NCBI RefSeq assembly: GCF_036181745.1
Contig: NZ_CP108080.1
Location: 3,749,501 to 3,813,500 of the forward strand
Length of the DNA stretch: 64,000 bases
Direction: 5' to 3'
DNA from: Streptomyces sp. NBC_00259
GTDB taxonomy: Bacteria; Actinomycetota; Actinomycetes; Streptomycetales; Streptomycetaceae
Within the stretch, counting starts at the first letter, position 1, and each line of letters starts with the position of its first letter. Positions 1 to 8,106 of the stretch are shown in pieces. Both the position numbers and the translations under genes were made by a program. The notes under the pieces are model-generated. The model saw only the letters and a list, made by a program, of their open reading frames with translations. It had not been told where the DNA came from and did not search any database.

Positions 1-139
1 ACTATTCCTGTTTCGACGGCACAAAAGGTGCGTATGGGGCGGCAGGCGCGGGTGAAGCGGGTGAAGCAGGTGGGACCGACGGGGGCTGCGGGGTGGCGGG
101 GCTGCGATGCACCCGGGCCGTGGTCGGGTGGCGGGGTGG

Positions 140-1972
140 TCAGACCAGCCTGACGGGTTTCTCCGGGCGGATGCCCGTCGTCGTGAGCCAGGTGCGCAAC
201 GGCTCCGGGTCACCGTCCTCGACCAGGCTCAGCACCCGGGAGCCCAGGTCCGTACGCCGCTCGCCGTCGATCAGCAGGGCCGGCCCGTCGAGCCAGTCCA
301 TGCCGGGAACGGCGCCTGCCGTGTCGACGGCGGCGCAGCAGACCATCGCGGTGACATGGTCGGCGAGCAGCTCCCGTGCGGTACGGGGCGGCTGGAGCGG
401 TACGAGCGGCAGCGGATCGGTGCCCCAGACGTCGAGGGCGCCCGCCGCGGAGTCCACGACCCGCGGCACCGCAGAGCGCTCACGGGCGGCCTCTTCTCGG
501 GCCACGTCCGCGCTGATCCGGGCGGCAAGGACGGCGCCCGGGGCGGGGTTGGTCGGGTCGGCAGGGTCGGCGAGGTCGCCCGCGGCGAGGTCGGCGGGAT
601 CGTTCGGATCAGCCGGATCTGCCGGATCTGCCGGATCTGCCGGATCTGCCGGATCGGCCTCGGGAACGCCCTGCGCCATGGCCTCCGGCACGCCCCCGGA
701 CGGGCCCGTGGCGGTGACCGGACCGTCGCCGGAGAGGTGCTCCATCACCCGGGCGAGCGTCGGCCCCGCCGGGACGCCGGTGGCGGGCCGTACCCCCATC
801 GCGTCCAGAACGCGGTGCAGCCTCGCGGCTTCCGTGCGCCATTTCCGGTCCACGACCTCTTCCGGGTACTGCTGCCAGTCCACCGGGGACCACTCGGGTC
901 CGGCCTCGGCGGGCCCACCGTGGAAGAGGCGCGCGGCCAGCAGAGAGGCCGCTTCGTCGACCGCGCCCGGCTCCTCCAGCAGATCGCAGGCGGGACGCTC
1001 ACCGAGCCGGGACGCGAAGCCCTCGGCGAGCCGGTCGCGGCGGGACAGCTCCGTCAGCGCCGAGACCACCCCGGCGTCGAGGCGGCTCGGCCACCGCCCC
1101 ATCCGCCAGGCGGGCAGTGCGACGCGGGTCAGCAGCCGGTCCCAGCCCGCGTAGGCGAGGCCGACCTGCTCCTGGGCGACGATCCGCAGACCGTAGTCCA
1201 CCGCCTGGGCGCGCTCGGACCCTGCCGCGGCGACACCCCGCTCCATCTCGGCGGCGTGGCGGCGACAGCCGTGCAGCAGCAGCCGGGCGATCCGGCCGAC
1301 GAAACCGAACGCGAGCCGTCGTGCCGGATCGAGACCGGGGCGGGTGCCGAGCCCCACCGCCGCGTCGAGGCCGCGGACGAAGCGGCGGGCCGCGGCTATG
1401 TCCGGGTGCGCCGAAGGACCCGTACCGGCGACGACCGGGGCGAGGACGGCGCGCAGCTCGGCGACCCGCATCCACCACAGGAACGGGGAACCGATGACCA
1501 GGACAGGAGCACCGTCCCCGGTGGTGCTGCCGCGGGGGGTGTGCGACGGATGCGTACGGTCCTCGAGCCAGCTGTCGCAGTCAGGGGTGAGGGCTATCGC
1601 GGAGGGCGCCGGGACGTCCAGCCGGTCGGCCAGATCCTCCACCAGCCGGTACAGATCCGGGGCGGAGGCCTCGGCCAGCGGCACCGTCGGGCTGACGGCG
1701 GGCCTGGCCCTGGCGATCACGGCGGCGACGACGGCGGCCACCAGCAGCACGACCACGGCGGTCGAGGTCACCGCCCAGCGTGCGGCGTCCCAGGATTCGC
1801 CGCCGATCCGGCCGGTGACCTCGCCGACGAGCAGCACTACGGCGACGGCGGCGGGAACCAGCGCGAGGGCCAGTGCCCTGCTGCGCACGCGCAGCACGGC
1901 GAGAGCCCGGGAGCGCGCGGCCAGCGCGCCCACTTCCTCACCGAATACGGTTCCGGACACGGCCGGACTCAC
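140..1972 (-). CDS. Membrane protein with degenerate M48-peptidase-like domain
   Basis: A 610-residue protein of unknown function with a GTG start preceded by an AGAGGGG-like ribosome site. Residues about 27-50 and 64-90 are two hydrophobic segments, so it is probably anchored with a large cytoplasmic part. The following stretch (PVLVIGSPFLWW, then ELRAVLAPVVAG) looks like the M48 zinc-peptidase pattern, in which ELRAVLAHE is normally followed by a second metal-binding His. Here the HExxH site is missing, so any peptidase activity is probably lost. Around residue 440 there is a low-complexity run of DPA triplets encoded by a near-perfect 9-bp DNA repeat. It lies downstream of purD in the same orientation with a 328-bp gap. 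The M48 relation is an inference from pattern; the coding call itself is secure. Confidence 0.75.
   Translation of the reverse strand: MSPAVSGTVFGEEVGALAARSRALAVLRVRSRALALALVPAAVAVVLLVGEVTGRIGGESWDAARWAVTSTAVVVLLVAAVVAAVIARARPAVSPTVPLAEASAPDLYRLVEDLADRLDVPAPSAIALTPDCDSWLEDRTHPSHTPRGSTTGDGAPVLVIGSPFLWWMRVAELRAVLAPVVAGTGPSAHPDIAAARRFVRGLDAAVGLGTRPGLDPARRLAFGFVGRIARLLLHGCRRHAAEMERGVAAAGSERAQAVDYGLRIVAQEQVGLAYAGWDRLLTRVALPAWRMGRWPSRLDAGVVSALTELSRRDRLAEGFASRLGERPACDLLEEPGAVDEAASLLAARLFHGGPAEAGPEWSPVDWQQYPEEVVDRKWRTEAARLHRVLDAMGVRPATGVPAGPTLARVMEHLSGDGPVTATGPSGGVPEAMAQGVPEADPADPADPADPADPADPNDPADLAAGDLADPADPTNPAPGAVLAARISADVAREEAARERSAVPRVVDSAAGALDVWGTDPLPLVPLQPPRTARELLADHVTAMVCCAAVDTAGAVPGMDWLDGPALLIDGERRTDLGSRVLSLVEDGDPEPLRTWLTTTGIRPEKPVRLV
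600..660. repeat. 9-bp tandem repeat inside the M48-like gene
   Basis: Four to five near-identical copies of a GATCTGCCG unit encode the Asp-Pro-Ala triplets of the overlapping minus-strand protein. The unit length is a multiple of three, so copy-number changes would keep the frame. It is a coding microsatellite, not a mobile or CRISPR repeat. Confidence 0.8.
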
Positions 1973-2300
1973 CCCCTCTGCCCCTCTGCCCTACGGCGGC
2001 GTTGCTCACTCCCCCACTGTGGCACCCGCCACAGACATCGCAATGCCGGTGGGCCAAGTGCCGGAACGCTTGCGCCGCACCCTAGTTGGGGCGCGAGCGG
2101 GCGTCATCCGGATGGGGCAGCGGTCACTCGATGGAATGCCTTTGGGCAAAGCTGCTGACAGCCGCTGACATGGGGTGAAGAGGCCTTCAGCCCCCGGGGA
2201 CGGATGGTGCCGGGGCGGGGGCGGGGGCCGGGGCCGAGACCGAGGCTGGTGCGGGGGCGGAGGCCGGTGCGGGGGCCGGTGCGTGACCGGCCCCGCACGG
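1973..2300. other. Gene-free gap with G-rich low-complexity block
   Basis: No credible gene is visible between the M48-like gene and purD. Positions about 2200-2290 form a purine/G-rich low-complexity block (repeated GGGGGC and GGGGCC). This block lies just past the purD stop and could form G-rich secondary structure; no rho-independent terminator with a T-run is evident. Confidence 0.5.
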
Positions 2301-3551
2301 TCAGGCTCGCGCGGCCTTCGCGGCGATGTCCTTGCGGTGGTGCGAGCCGTCCAGGTGAATGCGGTCCACCGCGGCGTACGCCCGGTCGCGGGCCTGTACG
2401 AGGTCCTCACCGGTCGCCGTCACCGACAGCACTCGGCCGCCGGCGCTGACGATGGCGTCGCCTTCCTTCCTGGTCCCGGCGTGCAGGACGTACGCGTCGG
2501 GGGCGTCCTGCGCCGCGACGGTGTCCAGTCCCTCGATCGGGTCGCCGGTACGGGGGGTGGCCGGGTAGTTGTGGGAGGCGATGACGACGGTGACGGCGGC
2601 TTCGTTGCGCCAGTTCAGCGGAGGCTCGTCGTCCAGCGTGCCCTGCGCGGCGTTGAGGAGGACGCTCGCGAGCGGCGTCTTCAGCCGGGCCAGGACCACC
2701 TGGGTCTCGGGGTCGCCGAAACGGGCGTTGAACTCGATGACCCGTACGCCACGGCTGGTGATGGCGAGCCCCGCGTACAGCAGGCCAGAGAAGGGCGTGC
2801 CGCGGCGGTGCAACTCGTCCACCGTGGGCTGGAGCACGGTCTCCATGACCTCGTCGACGAGCTTCGGGTCGGCCCAGGGAAGCGGCGAGTAGGCGCCCAT
2901 GCCACCGGTGTTGGGGCCCTCGTCCCCGTCGAGTGCCCGCTTGAAGTCCTGCGCGGGCTGCAGCGGAAGCACCGTCTCGCCGTCGGTGATGGCGAAGAGG
3001 GAGACCTCGGGTCCGTCCAGGAACTCCTCGATGACGACGCGGCCGCAGGCGAGCGCGTGCTCGCGCGCCTCTTCCAGGTCGGGGGTCACGACGACGCCCT
3101 TGCCCGCCGCGAGACCGTCGTCCTTGACGACGTACGGCGCACCGAACGCGTCCAGCGCCTCGTCGATCTCCTCGGGCGTCGTGCAGACGTAGCTGCGCGC
3201 GGTCGGGACGTTCGCCGCGGCCATGACCTCCTTGGCGAAGGCCTTGGAGCCCTCCAGCTGGGCCGCCTCCCGGGACGGGCCGAAGCAGGGGATGCCTGCG
3301 GCCCGTACGGCGTCGGCGACACCGGCGACGAGCGGCGCTTCGGGGCCGACGACGACCAGCTCCGCCTGGAGTTCGGTGGCGAGCGCGGCCACGGCGTCGC
3401 CGTCGACGGCGTCCACCGGGTGCAGCTCGGCGACTCCCGCGATTCCGGCGTTGCCGGGCGCGCAGTGCAGAGCTGAGACGTCGGGGTCGAGGGAGAGAGC
3501 GCGGCACAGGGCATGTTCGCGGGCGCCGCCGCCGATGACGAGGACCTTCAC
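2301..3551 (-). CDS. purD: Phosphoribosylamine-glycine ligase
   Basis: GAR synthetase, the ATP-grasp ligase joining 5-phosphoribosylamine and glycine in the second step of cytosolic de novo purine synthesis. The 416-residue product opens with VKVLVIGGGAREHALC, the typical N-terminal nucleotide-binding loop. It carries the ATP-grasp core (PYVVKDDGLAAGKGVVV) and the metal-binding FNARFGDPETQ motif. The GTG at 3551 is chosen because it puts this motif at residue 1; an upstream ATG in frame adds 32 residues with no family counterpart. It follows dnaX on the same strand after about 60 bp and may be co-transcribed with it. Length matches the family. Confidence 0.95.
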   Translation of the reverse strand: MKVLVIGGGAREHALCRALSLDPDVSALHCAPGNAGIAGVAELHPVDAVDGDAVAALATELQAELVVVGPEAPLVAGVADAVRAAGIPCFGPSREAAQLEGSKAFAKEVMAAANVPTARSYVCTTPEEIDEALDAFGAPYVVKDDGLAAGKGVVVTPDLEEAREHALACGRVVIEEFLDGPEVSLFAITDGETVLPLQPAQDFKRALDGDEGPNTGGMGAYSPLPWADPKLVDEVMETVLQPTVDELHRRGTPFSGLLYAGLAITSRGVRVIEFNARFGDPETQVVLARLKTPLASVLLNAAQGTLDDEPPLNWRNEAAVTVVIASHNYPATPRTGDPIEGLDTVAAQDAPDAYVLHAGTRKEGDAIVSAGGRVLSVTATGEDLVQARDRAYAAVDRIHLDGSHHRKDIAAKAARA

Positions 3552-3612
3552 GGCAGCCAGGGTAGCCCGCTCGCCACTCGTGACCTTGTGCGGGCCACCG
3601 AAGCGCCCGCAC

Positions 3613-5958
3613 CTACTCGTTTGTGTATTCCTCCACAACCGTGGCACCGAGCTCCCGGACGATCAGGTCGTGGCCCGACAGCGCGGAGTCCACAAGGTCC
3701 GGATCGTCCTCCTCCGGGATGTCGTCCTCGGGTGCGACGGATCGCGGAGCGGCCGGGGCCTGCGGGGCGGGCGCACGCGGGGGCTCCGGGGCGGACGGCG
3801 TCTGCCGTGGAGCGGGCGCGGGGGCCGCCGCTGAGGTCTGCGGAGCCTGCTGCACCGGGCGGGCCGGCTGCTGGGCGGGCGCCGCCGGGGGGGCCTGGTC
3901 GGGCCTGCCGCCGTAACCTCCGCCGCCGCCACTTCCGTATCCGCCGCTGCCGCCGCCGTATCCGCCGCCTCCGCCCGCGCCGGGCGATCCCGCCGGGGGC
4001 TGTCCCGCGCCACCCGACGGATCGATGATCGCCTCGATCTTCCACTGGAGGTTGAACTGCTCGGCGAGCGCCTGCTTGAGCACGTCCTCGCTGCCGCTGC
4101 TCGCGAAGTTGTCGCGCGCGCCGGCGTTGATGAACCCGAGCTGGAGGGTGGTGCCGTCGAAGCCCGCCACCTGTGCGTTCTGACTGAGCAGGATCCACGT
4201 GAAACGGCGGCGGTTCTTCACCGCCTCCAGGATGTCCGGCCACATGGTGCGCACCTGGCCCGCTCCCTGAGCCGCGGCGGGGGCGACGGCCGCGGGCGCG
4301 GACTGGGGCGGAGGCGCGGCGGCGGGTGTGGCGGTCGGCGTGGCCGACGGCGTGACCGCGGGCGCGGGCTCCGGACGGCCCTGGCCCTGGCCCTGGCCGG
4401 GCGCGGTGGCGGAGGGCCAGGCACCGGGCCGGGACGCGGCGGACGCACCGGAGCCGGGGCTCGCGGCACCCGGCCAGGCTCCCGGCCGGGGAGCGGGGGG
4501 CTCCTCGGCAGGGGCGGCGGGCGTCGCGGGCGACGGCTGGGGAGCGGGGGCCGCGGGCTCGGCGGGCTGCGCCTGCGCCTGCGGAACCGAATGCGGCTGT
4601 GGCTCGGCCTGGACCTGAGGCGGGGCTTGGGGCTGGGGTTGAGCCTGGGGCTGAGGCTGGGGCTCGGGGGCCGGTCCCCCGCCCCGTACCGCCGCGCGCG
4701 CGGCAGCGGGACCGCCGCCCGGCACCATCGGCGCATGCGCCTCCGGCCCCGGTACGTACCCCATCGCCGGCCCGGAGCCCTGCGCCACGAACGCCGCCCC
4801 GCCGCCTCGCTCCAGCCGGTCGAGCCGCGCCTGCACGGAACGCTCGTCGTCGAAGGCCGCGGGGAGCAGCACCCGGGCACAGATCAGCTCCAGCTGCAGC
4901 CGGGGCGAGGTCGCGCCCCGCATCTCCGTCAGCCCGGTGTTGACCAGGTCGGCGGCCCTGCTGAGCTCGGCGGCCCCGAAGACCTGGGCCTGTGCCTGCA
5001 TCCGCTCGACCGCGTCCGAGGGGCCGTCGATGAGCCCCTTCTCCGCCGCGTCCGGCACCGCCGCCAGGATCACGAGGTCCCGCAGCCGCTCCAGCAGATC
5101 CGCGACGAAGCGCCGAGGGTCGTTGCCGCCCTCGATGACCCGGTCCACGACCTCGAACGCCGCGGCCCCGTCGCCCGAAGCGAACGCGTCCACGACCGAG
5201 TCCAGCAGCGACCCGTCCGTGTACCCGAGCAGGGACGTCGCCATCGCGTACGTCACACCGTCCTCGGCGGCGCCGGCGAGCAACTGGTCCATGACGGACA
5301 TCGAGTCACGCACCGACCCGGCCCCGGCGCGCACGACCAGCGGCAGGACACCGTCCTCGACGGGAATGGCCTCCTTGGCGCACACCTCTCCCAGGTAGTC
5401 CCTGAGGGTCCCGGGCGGCACGAGCCGGAACGGATAGTGGTGCGTACGCGAACGGATCGTCCCGATGACCTTCTCGGGCTCGGTCGTCGCGAAGATGAAC
5501 TTGAGATGCTCCGGGGGCTCCTCGACCACCTTCAGCAGGGCGTTGAAGCCCGCCGAAGTGACCATGTGGGCCTCGTCGATGATGTAGATCTTGTACCGGC
5601 TGGACGCGGGCCCGAAGAACGCCTTCTCCCGCAGCTCGCGGGCATCGTCCACACCACCGTGCGACGCGGCGTCGATCTCGATGACATCGATCGACCCGGG
5701 CCCGTTCCGCGCGAGGTCGCGGCAGGACTGGCACTCGCCGCAGGGGGTCGGCGTGGGCCCCTGCTCACAGTTCAGACACCGCGCGAGGATGCGCGCGCTG
5801 GTCGTCTTTCCGCAGCCGCGCGGCCCACTGAACAGGTACGCGTGATTGACCCGGTTGTTCCGCAGCGCCTGCTGCAGCGGGTCGGTGACATGCTCCTGCC
5901 CGATGACCTCGGCGAAGGACTCGGGTCGGTAGCGGCGGTACAGCGCAAGGGACGACAC
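3613..5958 (-). CDS. dnaX: DNA polymerase III subunits gamma/tau
   Basis: The clamp-loader ATPase of the replisome. A GTG start gives 781 residues beginning VSSLALYRRYRPESFAEVIGQ, the canonical DnaX N-terminus; an upstream in-frame ATG at 6069 is rejected because it would overlap the SRP RNA. Walker A GPRGCGKTTSAR lies near residue 46, followed by a four-cysteine zinc module (CLNCEQGP to CGECQSC), Walker B IIDEAHM and the SRC-type sensor TIRSRTHHYPF. Domain III extends to about residue 400. A very long Pro/Ala/Gln-rich linker (about 410-620), typical of actinobacterial DnaX, precedes the C-terminal tau-like domain and another low-complexity tail. No slippery A/T run for a gamma frameshift is visible. 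It is upstream of purD. Confidence 0.96.
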   Translation of the reverse strand: MSSLALYRRYRPESFAEVIGQEHVTDPLQQALRNNRVNHAYLFSGPRGCGKTTSARILARCLNCEQGPTPTPCGECQSCRDLARNGPGSIDVIEIDAASHGGVDDARELREKAFFGPASSRYKIYIIDEAHMVTSAGFNALLKVVEEPPEHLKFIFATTEPEKVIGTIRSRTHHYPFRLVPPGTLRDYLGEVCAKEAIPVEDGVLPLVVRAGAGSVRDSMSVMDQLLAGAAEDGVTYAMATSLLGYTDGSLLDSVVDAFASGDGAAAFEVVDRVIEGGNDPRRFVADLLERLRDLVILAAVPDAAEKGLIDGPSDAVERMQAQAQVFGAAELSRAADLVNTGLTEMRGATSPRLQLELICARVLLPAAFDDERSVQARLDRLERGGGAAFVAQGSGPAMGYVPGPEAHAPMVPGGGPAAARAAVRGGGPAPEPQPQPQAQPQPQAPPQVQAEPQPHSVPQAQAQPAEPAAPAPQPSPATPAAPAEEPPAPRPGAWPGAASPGSGASAASRPGAWPSATAPGQGQGQGRPEPAPAVTPSATPTATPAAAPPPQSAPAAVAPAAAQGAGQVRTMWPDILEAVKNRRRFTWILLSQNAQVAGFDGTTLQLGFINAGARDNFASSGSEDVLKQALAEQFNLQWKIEAIIDPSGGAGQPPAGSPGAGGGGGYGGGSGGYGSGGGGGYGGRPDQAPPAAPAQQPARPVQQAPQTSAAAPAPAPRQTPSAPEPPRAPAPQAPAAPRSVAPEDDIPEEDDPDLVDSALSGHDLIVRELGATVVEEYTNE

Positions 5959-6060
5959 GCATACGAGGTTATCGGGGCCCACCGACAACCGGCCCCGCCC
6001 ACCGTCGTCCCGGCAGCCACCTCGCGGGAAACCCGGCGGTGAACGCACCGAAACGCAAAC

Positions 6061-6150
6061 GCCCCCCACGCACCCGCCAGAGCCGACCTACCCTTGCTGC
6101 CTTCCGGCCCTGGGGGAGTTCAGTCAGATAGCGCCACGTGAGGGGCTCCG
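6061..6150 (-). ncRNA. ffs: Small bacterial signal recognition particle RNA (4.5S type)
   Basis: Read on the minus strand, the segment contains the conserved SRP RNA apical hairpin: CCAGGGCCGGAAGGCAGCAAGGGUA, here described in parts as CCAGG, the GGAAG tetraloop region and GCAGCAAGG. The ends (GCCCCUCACG and CGUGGGGGGC) can pair, closing the rod. It lies about 100 bp upstream of dnaX in the same orientation, the usual actinobacterial location. The RNA binds Ffh and targets membrane proteins co-translationally. The exact ends are estimated from the pairing and may be off by several bases. Confidence 0.93.
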
Positions 6151-6222
6151 CACAGAGTACCTGATGACGGGGGCAGGGAACGAGTTCGCGAGCACTCCTC
6201 CCCGTCATGTAATGTTCCCAGC

Positions 6223-6310
6223 GGAGGATTCGCCTAGAGGCCTAGGGCGCACGCTTGGAAAGCGTGTTGGGGGCAACCCCTCACGAGTTCGAATCTCGTA
6301 TCCTCCGCCA
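6223..6310 (+). tRNA. tRNA-Ser (anticodon GGA)
   Basis: Acceptor strands GGAGGAT and ATCCTCC pair. There is a long variable arm typical of serine tRNA, and the anticodon loop CTTGGAAAG gives GGA, decoding UCC/UCU. The T-arm is GAGTTCGAATCTC, the discriminator is G, and CCA is encoded at 6308-6310. The 3' 54 bases form part of the left attachment repeat of the integrated element, which restores an intact tRNA. Confidence 0.97.
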
Positions 6311-6369
6311 GTGCCTCACCGGGCACGAAGTCGAAGGGCCCCACCGTTCGCGGTGGGGCCCTTCGACGT
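6254..6369 (+). repeat. Left attachment direct repeat (116 bp)
   Basis: This 116-bp segment is identical to 25258-25373. It starts in the anticodon arm of tRNA-Ser(GGA), covers its 3' half including CCA, and continues through the downstream terminator hairpin. The base pattern diverges immediately on both sides (CG versus AC before, G versus T after). It is the chromosomal-left att site of the AICE. Recombination between the copies would excise a circle of about 19,004 bp. Confidence 0.93.
6330..6367 (+). terminator. Strong hairpin terminator after tRNA-Ser
   Basis: A perfect 16-bp inverted repeat, GTCGAAGGGCCCCACC (6330-6345) with GGTGGGGCCCTTCGAC (6352-6367), around a GTTCGC loop. It lies 20 bp after the tRNA CCA and is duplicated as part of the right att copy (25334-25371). 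Because it is symmetric it may also terminate transcripts from the opposite direction. Confidence 0.8.
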
Positions 6370-6373
6370 GCGT

Positions 6374-6396
6374 GGTCTCATTTTTGGTCTCATTCG
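6374..6396 (+). promoter_or_regulatory. Candidate integrase arm-type site, left end
   Basis: Two GGTCTCA heptamers separated by five T's, followed by TTCG, five bases outside the att repeat and overlapping the int stop codon. Related pairs with the same 5-bp gap and orientation occur at 25122, 25378 and 27651, each close to an att copy, suggesting integrase binding. Confidence 0.45.
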
Positions 6397-7622
6397 GCCC
6401 CGGAGGAGCCCCACAGCTTCTCGCCGACCTGATCCGCGACCTTACGGAGCATGGGGCCGGTCACATGCATGTAGCGAGCCCGCATCCGCGCGGCACCGCC
6501 CGGCTCCCAGCCCATGATCGCGTCCACGATCACGTCCGGGACCCCGAGCAGGAGGAGGACCGTGCCCGCCGTGTGCCGGGCATCGTGCAGCCGCCCGTCA
6601 CGCACTCCCGCGTCCCGGAGAAGCCGCTTCCAGAGGTGGTAGTCGGTGTTCGGGCTCAGCGGCCCGCCAGTCGGTGAGGCGAAGACGTAGCCCTTGGCCT
6701 CCCAGTCGCCCCCGGCTTCTGCACGCTCCCGGTCCTGCTCCTCCTTGTGCTTGCGAAGCAACTTGATCAGCGGATCAGGCAGACCCACCGTGCGGCGGCC
6801 GGATCGCGACTTCGTGTTCTTGTGCTCGCGCCGGATCTGCTCGCGCTTTGGGCAGTAGCCAGGTTTCCTGCCGCATGGCTCACTACCGCAGCCGTGGCGG
6901 TACCGCGGCCGTAGCCGGTTCCGGCGGATTCGGACGTACCCAGCATCGAGGTCCACGTCCTCCCACTGAAGTCCGAGAGCTTCGCCCTGGCGAAGGCCGA
7001 GCGCCAAGGCGACGACCCACCGTGCGCTGTTGCGCAGCTTCGACGCCTCCAGGAGCAGGCTCTGGACCTCCTCGATGGTGTACGGCTCGATTTCCTCCTC
7101 TTCGATCCGGGGAGCCCGGGCGATCTCAGCGACGTTCCGGGAGACGTGGCCGCGCCGCCGGGCCTCAGCGAGTGCCACACGCACGGTGCGGTGCACGTGA
7201 TGTGCGGTCCCGGCCTTGCTGCCGTCGCGCTGCATCTTGGCGTAGAAGGCTTCCAGGTGCTCCGGCTCCAGGCGGTCGAGCCGGTGTGCCCCAATGCCCG
7301 GGCCCAAGTGGACGCGCACGTCGACCTCGTAGCCGTCGTACGTGTTCTCGGAGACGTACTTCTTGGCGATCTCGTGCACCCAGTGTTCCAGCCAGTTCCC
7401 GAGCGTCCACATTTCGCCGGGCTTGCTTAGGTTGCCTGCGTCGCGCTTCCGCTCGATCTCACGGACTGCTTTGACAACCTCGGCCTTTGTCTTCCGGCCA
7501 ACGTGTCGCCGGTCCGGCTTGCCGTCGGGGCGTACGCCGACCGAGACGCGACCATGCCACCGGCCATCGGCGCCCTTGTAGATGGAGGCGGCGCCGTTCG
7601 GCTCACGGCTCGTCTTCGCCAT
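6390..7622 (-). CDS. int: Site-specific tyrosine integrase of the AICE
   Basis: A 410-residue phage-type tyrosine recombinase that would integrate the element into tRNA-Ser and, with Xis, excise it. The N-terminus holds a SAM-like DNA-binding segment (residues about 10-60: ASIYKGADGRWHGRVSVGV, an AP2-like arm-binding pattern). A core-binding domain follows, then the catalytic domain with Arg in LALGLRQGEALGL, His/Arg in HDARHTAGTVL, and the nucleophile Tyr in RARYMHVTG. The ATG at 7622 overlaps the xis stop (TGATG); a GTG one codon earlier is possible. A Zn-like Cys cluster, around CGSEPCGRKPGYC, sits in the middle of the catalytic part, as is common in Streptomyces integrases. It ends 20 bp from the att repeat. 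Confidence 0.95.
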   Translation of the reverse strand: MAKTSREPNGAASIYKGADGRWHGRVSVGVRPDGKPDRRHVGRKTKAEVVKAVREIERKRDAGNLSKPGEMWTLGNWLEHWVHEIAKKYVSENTYDGYEVDVRVHLGPGIGAHRLDRLEPEHLEAFYAKMQRDGSKAGTAHHVHRTVRVALAEARRRGHVSRNVAEIARAPRIEEEEIEPYTIEEVQSLLLEASKLRNSARWVVALALGLRQGEALGLQWEDVDLDAGYVRIRRNRLRPRYRHGCGSEPCGRKPGYCPKREQIRREHKNTKSRSGRRTVGLPDPLIKLLRKHKEEQDRERAEAGGDWEAKGYVFASPTGGPLSPNTDYHLWKRLLRDAGVRDGRLHDARHTAGTVLLLLGVPDVIVDAIMGWEPGGAARMRARYMHVTGPMLRKVADQVGEKLWGSSGAE

Positions 7623-7864
7623 CACGCACCCCCAGCCCAGGGAGCGGCGGAAGCCTTGCGCAGGCGTGCCACGTACACAGCCAGGGCGTCAGCCGGGATG
7701 CGCCGCAGGTTTCCGACCTTGACCGACTCGATTTCGCCCGAGGCGATGAGCGCGAAGCACGTCGTTCGACCGATGCCTAGCCGACGAGCAGCTTCCTCGA
7801 CAGTTAGGAGCAGGAGCGTTGGGTCGGCAGTCACAAGGGTCACTGCGGGCGCTGCTGGAGTCAC
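7622..7864 (-). CDS. xis: Excisionase / helix-turn-helix DNA-binding protein
   Basis: An 80-residue protein with a MerR/excisionase-type winged helix: LTVEEAARRLGIGRTTCFALIASGEIESVKVGNLRRIPADAL. This family recognises arm sites and directs integrase toward excision. The GTG at 7864 is chosen because GGAGGGG lies five bases upstream and the start overlaps the preceding gene's stop (ATGTGA); an ATG at 7876 would itself contain the ribosome site. It overlaps int downstream, so zinc-finger gene, xis and int are translationally coupled. Confidence 0.9.
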   Translation of the reverse strand: MTPAAPAVTLVTADPTLLLLTVEEAARRLGIGRTTCFALIASGEIESVKVGNLRRIPADALAVYVARLRKASAAPWAGGA

Positions 7865-8106
7865 ATCCCCTCCCAAGGATCGAGGCCGAGCAAGGTCAGG
7901 ACTTCACGTGTGGGCACAAACATGGAGCCACCGCAGACGGGGCACGGGAATCGCCGTTCGGTCGAGTGGCGGCCGTCGCCACCACACTCCAGGCAGGCCG
8001 TCCACTCCCCCGCGGCTAGGGCAGCGGAGCAGGCCGCGCGGTCGGTGCAGTCCTGTCGGCACACCGGGCAGTCCGTACCTGGCACGATCGGCAGACGATC
8101 AGACAT
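7861..8106 (-). CDS. Small zinc-ribbon protein of the AICE
   Basis: An 81-residue protein with three cysteine pairs: CPVCRQDC near the N-terminus, CLECGGDG in the middle and CPVCGGS near residue 60, plus an HSTERR segment. The pattern suggests one or two zinc ribbons. The ATG at 8106 overlaps the end of the rep gene by 8 bp and the stop overlaps xis, placing it in one operon with rep, xis and int. Proteins like this are regularly found between repSA and xis in Streptomyces AICEs; their role is unknown. Confidence 0.85.
   Translation of the reverse strand: MSDRLPIVPGTDCPVCRQDCTDRAACSAALAAGEWTACLECGGDGRHSTERRFPCPVCGGSMFVPTREVLTLLGLDPWEGM

Noticed and set aside
600..660. Possible protein-binding repeat array
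   Set aside because: It encodes Asp-Pro-Ala triplets in frame within the M48-like gene, so a coding microsatellite explains it.
3613..5958. Programmed frameshift site for the gamma form in dnaX
   Set aside because: No A/T slippery heptamer with a following stop is visible in the relevant region.
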